16,851 nt of DNA from Coriobacteriaceae bacterium (GTDB taxonomy: Bacteria; Actinomycetota; Coriobacteriia; Coriobacteriales; Eggerthellaceae). Made by a program: the position numbers and the translations under genes. The stretch is taken from contig SUUF01000004.1 of assembly GCA_015062635.1 (NCBI GenBank), positions 34,053-50,903 of the forward strand. Reading direction: 5' to 3'. Positions within the stretch are counted from its first letter, which is position 1, and each line of letters opens with the position of its first letter. The notes beneath the pieces were generated by a model, which saw only the letters and a program-made list of their open reading frames with translations, did no database searches and was not told the DNA's origin. Of the stretch, positions 14,006 through 16,851 are shown one piece after another.

Positions 14006-16851
14006 ATGATTGAGATTAGAGACCTGCGCAAGTCGTACAACACCGGCGGCTTCGTGAACAAGGCGCTCGATGGCGTGAACATCACGTTCCGCGACAACGA
14101 GTTCGTGGCAGTGCTCGGGCCGAGCGGTTCGGGCAAGACGACGCTGCTCAATGTGCTTGGCGGCCTCGACCATGCCGATTCCGGCGATATCATCATCAAT
14201 GGCGTCTCGACCAAGAATTACAAGTCGAGCGATTGGGATACGTATCGCAACCACCGCATCGGCTTCGTGTTCCAAAGCTATAACCTCATCCCGCACCAGA
14301 GCGTGCTCGCGAACGTCGAGCTGGCCTTGACGCTGGCAAACGTCGGCCGCGCCGAACGTCAGCGCCGTGCGAAGGCGATGCTGCAAAAGGTGGGCTTGGG
14401 CGACCATATCTCGAAAAAGCCCAACCAGCTTTCCGGTGGCCAGATGCAGCGCGTGGCCATCGCGCGTGCCCTGGTGAACGACCCCGACATCCTGCTCGCC
14501 GACGAGCCGACGGGCGCGCTGGACACCGAGACCGGCATCCAGGTGATGGATTTGCTCTCCGAGGTGGCAAAGGATCGCCTGGTCATCATGGTCACGCATA
14601 ACCCCGAGCTTGCGCAGACCTACGCGAACCGCATCGTGAACTTCTCGGATGGCAAGGTTGTGGGCGATAGCAACCCGCTGGCCAATTGGGAACTCGCCGC
14701 CGCCGCGGCTGAAATCGCATCGGGCGGCAGGACGGCGATTCCGCGCGCAGCCCGCGTCGCAGCGACGACGACTGCGGCCACGGCTGCCGGCGCCATGCGG
14801 GCGGCCGCAGCCGAGGCTTCTCGTGGCAAACATGCGGCAAGCGCCGTCCCTCCGCAGCCAGAAGCGCCGCAGGCCGGGTTCGCCGCTCGCGAGAACGCCG
14901 ATAAATCGGGCAAGGCGTCGATGGGCTTCCTCACGGCGCTCTCGCTTTCCTTCAACAACCTCATGACGAAGAAGGGCCGCACGTTCCTCACGGCGTTCGC
15001 CGGGTCGATCGGCATCATCGGCATCGCTGCCATCCTCGCGCTCTCGAATGGCGTGAACGCTTACATCGCCGATACCGAGGAAGAGGCGCTCGCCGCATAT
15101 CCCCTAACCATCACGAAGTCGAGCTTCGACATGGCGAACCTGATGACGGGGATGTCGGGCTATGCCTCGGCCGATGAAGAAGGCGAGGGCAACGAAGAGA
15201 AGGGCAAGCTCATCCCGCAGTCGAGCATCATGACCGACATGTTCGCCAAAGTGAAGAACAACGACCTGAAGGCGTTCAAGAAGTGGATCGATAGCGGTGG
15301 CGACGGCATCTGGGAGTATGTGAACGACATCGAATACGATTACGGCATCACGCCGATCGTCTACAAATCGGATACCTCGAAGCTCGTGAAACTCAATCCC
15401 TCGTATATGTCGAGCGTTTTCAGCAACGGGCTGAACACAAGCTCGCTCATGAGCATGAGCGGCGGATTCTCGGCGTTCCAGGAGATGCTGGAAGACCGTA
15501 ACCTTGTGGAATCGCAGATGGAAGTCGTGAAGGGCCGATGGCCGGAAAAATACGACGAGGCGGTTGTCGTGCTTTCGCGCCGTGGGAAGATTTCCGACTA
15601 TTCGCTGTACAGCCTTGGCGTGCTCGATCCCAAGAAGATGGAGGACATGACCAAGCAGGCGCTCAACGGCGAAGATGTTGATGTGCCCGATGACCATGTC
15701 GATTTCACCTACGATGACGCGTTGGACCTCACGTTCAAGGTGGTGCCCACCGCCCTCACCTACAAGAAGAACGAAGACCAGGGCACGTGGACCGACATGT
15801 CGAAAGACACGGCGTTCATGCGCGACATCTTGCGGGGCAACGCCATCAACTTGAAGATCGTGGGCATTGTGAAAGCGCGCGAGGATGCCAGCACCGTCAT
15901 GCTCACCGAAGGCGTTGCCTACACGAAAGACCTGACGTATCACCTGATGAAGGTTGCGGCGGAATCGCAGATCGTGCGTGAGCAGAAGGCCGACCGCGAT
16001 GTCGATGTGTTCACGGGCAAGACCTTCGACGAGCTGCAAGACGAGCAGGGGAACAACTTCGACCTCGAGAACGTGTTCAGCGTGGACGAAGAGGCGTTGA
16101 GGAATGCGTTCAGTTTCGACACGAGCGCTTTCGAGAACCTGGGCGACATGGACCTCGATTTATCCGGCATTCAGATGGATCCGAACAGCATGAAGATCGA
16201 CCCGAATGCAATGGACATCGACCCAAGCGCGCTGTCATCGGCATTCAGCGAAGACACGATGAAGAAGATCATGCAGAATGCGCCGAAGTTCGAGCTCCAG
16301 CCCACGCAGGATGCATCCCAAGAAGAAACTTCCGACGAGGGTGAATCCGCTTCAGACGGCGGCTCTGCAACGGACGGCGAAGGTGCGGATGGCGCGGATG
16401 CCGAAGGCGATGGCGCGGATGACGCGAACGCCGATGGCGAGGAGACCGCCGATCAAGCACAGAGTTCCGCCATCCCGCAGCTGCCCATCAGCGACGAGCA
16501 GCAGGCTCAGATAACCGAGGCGGCAAACTCGGTTGCCGCAAGCTTCACGGCATGGCTGCTCACCGCGCATCCCGAGGTTATGGCCCAGATGGCTACGCCG
16601 GGTGCGCAAATAGACACTGCTGCGCTGTTTGCGGAATTCCTGCAGGCGAACCCCGAAGCCCAGCAGACCATCGCCGGCATCACGTCGGGGCTCACCGAGG
16701 CTTTCCAGACCCAGATGAATGTCATGATGCAAGATTACATGGTGAACCAGTTCGCGCCGTATCTGGCCACCGCCATGCAGACCATCATGACGCAGGCGGC
16801 CCAGACCATGGCGACGAGCATGGCGCAGGCCATGGCCTCGCAGATGGCCGA
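14006..16851 (+). CDS. MacB/FtsX-type ABC transporter, ATPase fused to permease (3' end outside window)
   Basis: The frame is open from ATG 14006 (GGAGG at 13992-13996) to the right edge, 948 codons without a stop. Residues 1-225 are a LolD/MacB-type ATPase: Walker A GPSGSGKT (38-45), signature LSGGQ (142-146), Walker B ILLADEP (162-168), and switch His in MVTHNPE. An Ala-rich linker (about 230-300) leads to the first membrane helix (about 327-350, FLTAFAGSIGIIGIAAILAL), then a very long extracellular region. The latter includes a DPN/IDP stretch (about 727-742), an Asp/Gly/Ala-rich acidic stretch (about 775-815) and a Met/Gln/Ala-rich helical stretch (about 900-948). The remaining FtsX helices should lie beyond the edge. 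Such proteins act as mechanotransmission machines or peptide/lipid exporters; the cargo is unknown. Confidence 0.92.
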   Translation, partial: MIEIRDLRKSYNTGGFVNKALDGVNITFRDNEFVAVLGPSGSGKTTLLNVLGGLDHADSGDIIINGVSTKNYKSSDWDTYRNHRIGFVFQSYNLIPHQSVLANVELALTLANVGRAERQRRAKAMLQKVGLGDHISKKPNQLSGGQMQRVAIARALVNDPDILLADEPTGALDTETGIQVMDLLSEVAKDRLVIMVTHNPELAQTYANRIVNFSDGKVVGDSNPLANWELAAAAAEIASGGRTAIPRAARVAATTTAATAAGAMRAAAAEASRGKHAASAVPPQPEAPQAGFAARENADKSGKASMGFLTALSLSFNNLMTKKGRTFLTAFAGSIGIIGIAAILALSNGVNAYIADTEEEALAAYPLTITKSSFDMANLMTGMSGYASADEEGEGNEEKGKLIPQSSIMTDMFAKVKNNDLKAFKKWIDSGGDGIWEYVNDIEYDYGITPIVYKSDTSKLVKLNPSYMSSVFSNGLNTSSLMSMSGGFSAFQEMLEDRNLVESQMEVVKGRWPEKYDEAVVVLSRRGKISDYSLYSLGVLDPKKMEDMTKQALNGEDVDVPDDHVDFTYDDALDLTFKVVPTALTYKKNEDQGTWTDMSKDTAFMRDILRGNAINLKIVGIVKAREDASTVMLTEGVAYTKDLTYHLMKVAAESQIVREQKADRDVDVFTGKTFDELQDEQGNNFDLENVFSVDEEALRNAFSFDTSAFENLGDMDLDLSGIQMDPNSMKIDPNAMDIDPSALSSAFSEDTMKKIMQNAPKFELQPTQDASQEETSDEGESASDGGSATDGEGADGADAEGDGADDANADGEETADQAQSSAIPQLPISDEQQAQITEAANSVAASFTAWLLTAHPEVMAQMATPGAQIDTAALFAEFLQANPEAQQTIAGITSGLTEAFQTQMNVMMQDYMVNQFAPYLATAMQTIMTQAAQTMATSMAQAMASQMA

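Noticed and set aside
1..16851. tRNA or rRNA genes, complete insertion sequences, prophage genes
   Set aside because: None seen: no cloverleaf-like T-loop sequence in a gap, no transposase, integrase or phage structural domain in any supported frame.

Overview
The window is high-GC DNA with dense genes, GGAGG-type ribosome binding sites and a mixture of histidine biosynthesis, RecQ, PheST and MacB-like transporter genes. Protein style and codon use suggest an anaerobic gut actinobacterium of the Coriobacteriia/Eggerthellaceae kind. This is inference from gene content and protein character; no search was run.

Layout. (1) 1-1492: the 3' end of hisA, then a 517-bp gap, then a complete hisF. The gap is the oddest part of the window. 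It holds a 108-bp segment bounded by 21-bp inverted repeats (234-341), followed by two perfect tandem copies of a 177-bp unit. Each unit ends in its own ribosome binding site and the first codons of hisF, so the hisF start (MLTKRVIPCMD) occurs three times, at 374, 551 and 728, and only the last runs into a full gene. (2) 1512-5530: recQ, a membrane-anchored C39-like peptidase, and a HisI protein fused to a hotdog acyl-CoA thioesterase domain, all on the plus strand. (3) 5574-6323, minus strand: a SIMPL/DUF541 lipoprotein. (4) 6596-8147, plus strand: a small free-standing hotdog thioesterase and an Mbeg1-like alpha/beta hydrolase, probably an operon. (5) 8295-9614, minus strand: a CoA-transferase/acetyl-CoA hydrolase with a strong hairpin behind it. 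(6) 9745-13787: a phenylalanine T-box leader, pheS, a structured 190-bp gap, and pheT, closed by a clear intrinsic terminator. (7) 14006 to the right edge: a very long ABC ATPase-permease (MacB/FtsX type) with a large low-complexity extracellular region, cut by the window edge.

How the genes fit together. HisA, HisF and HisI catalyse neighbouring middle steps of histidine synthesis, but recQ and the C39 gene separate hisI from hisF. The T-box should make pheST expression respond to uncharged tRNA-Phe. Two hotdog domains with the same HGG-x6-Glu active-site pattern and one CoA-transferase give the middle of the window an acyl-CoA theme.

Most worth a second look: the 177-bp hisF-start cassette array, which looks like a small element that enters hisF at its catalytic-Asp codon and rebuilds the gene start each time; and the HisI-hotdog fusion.
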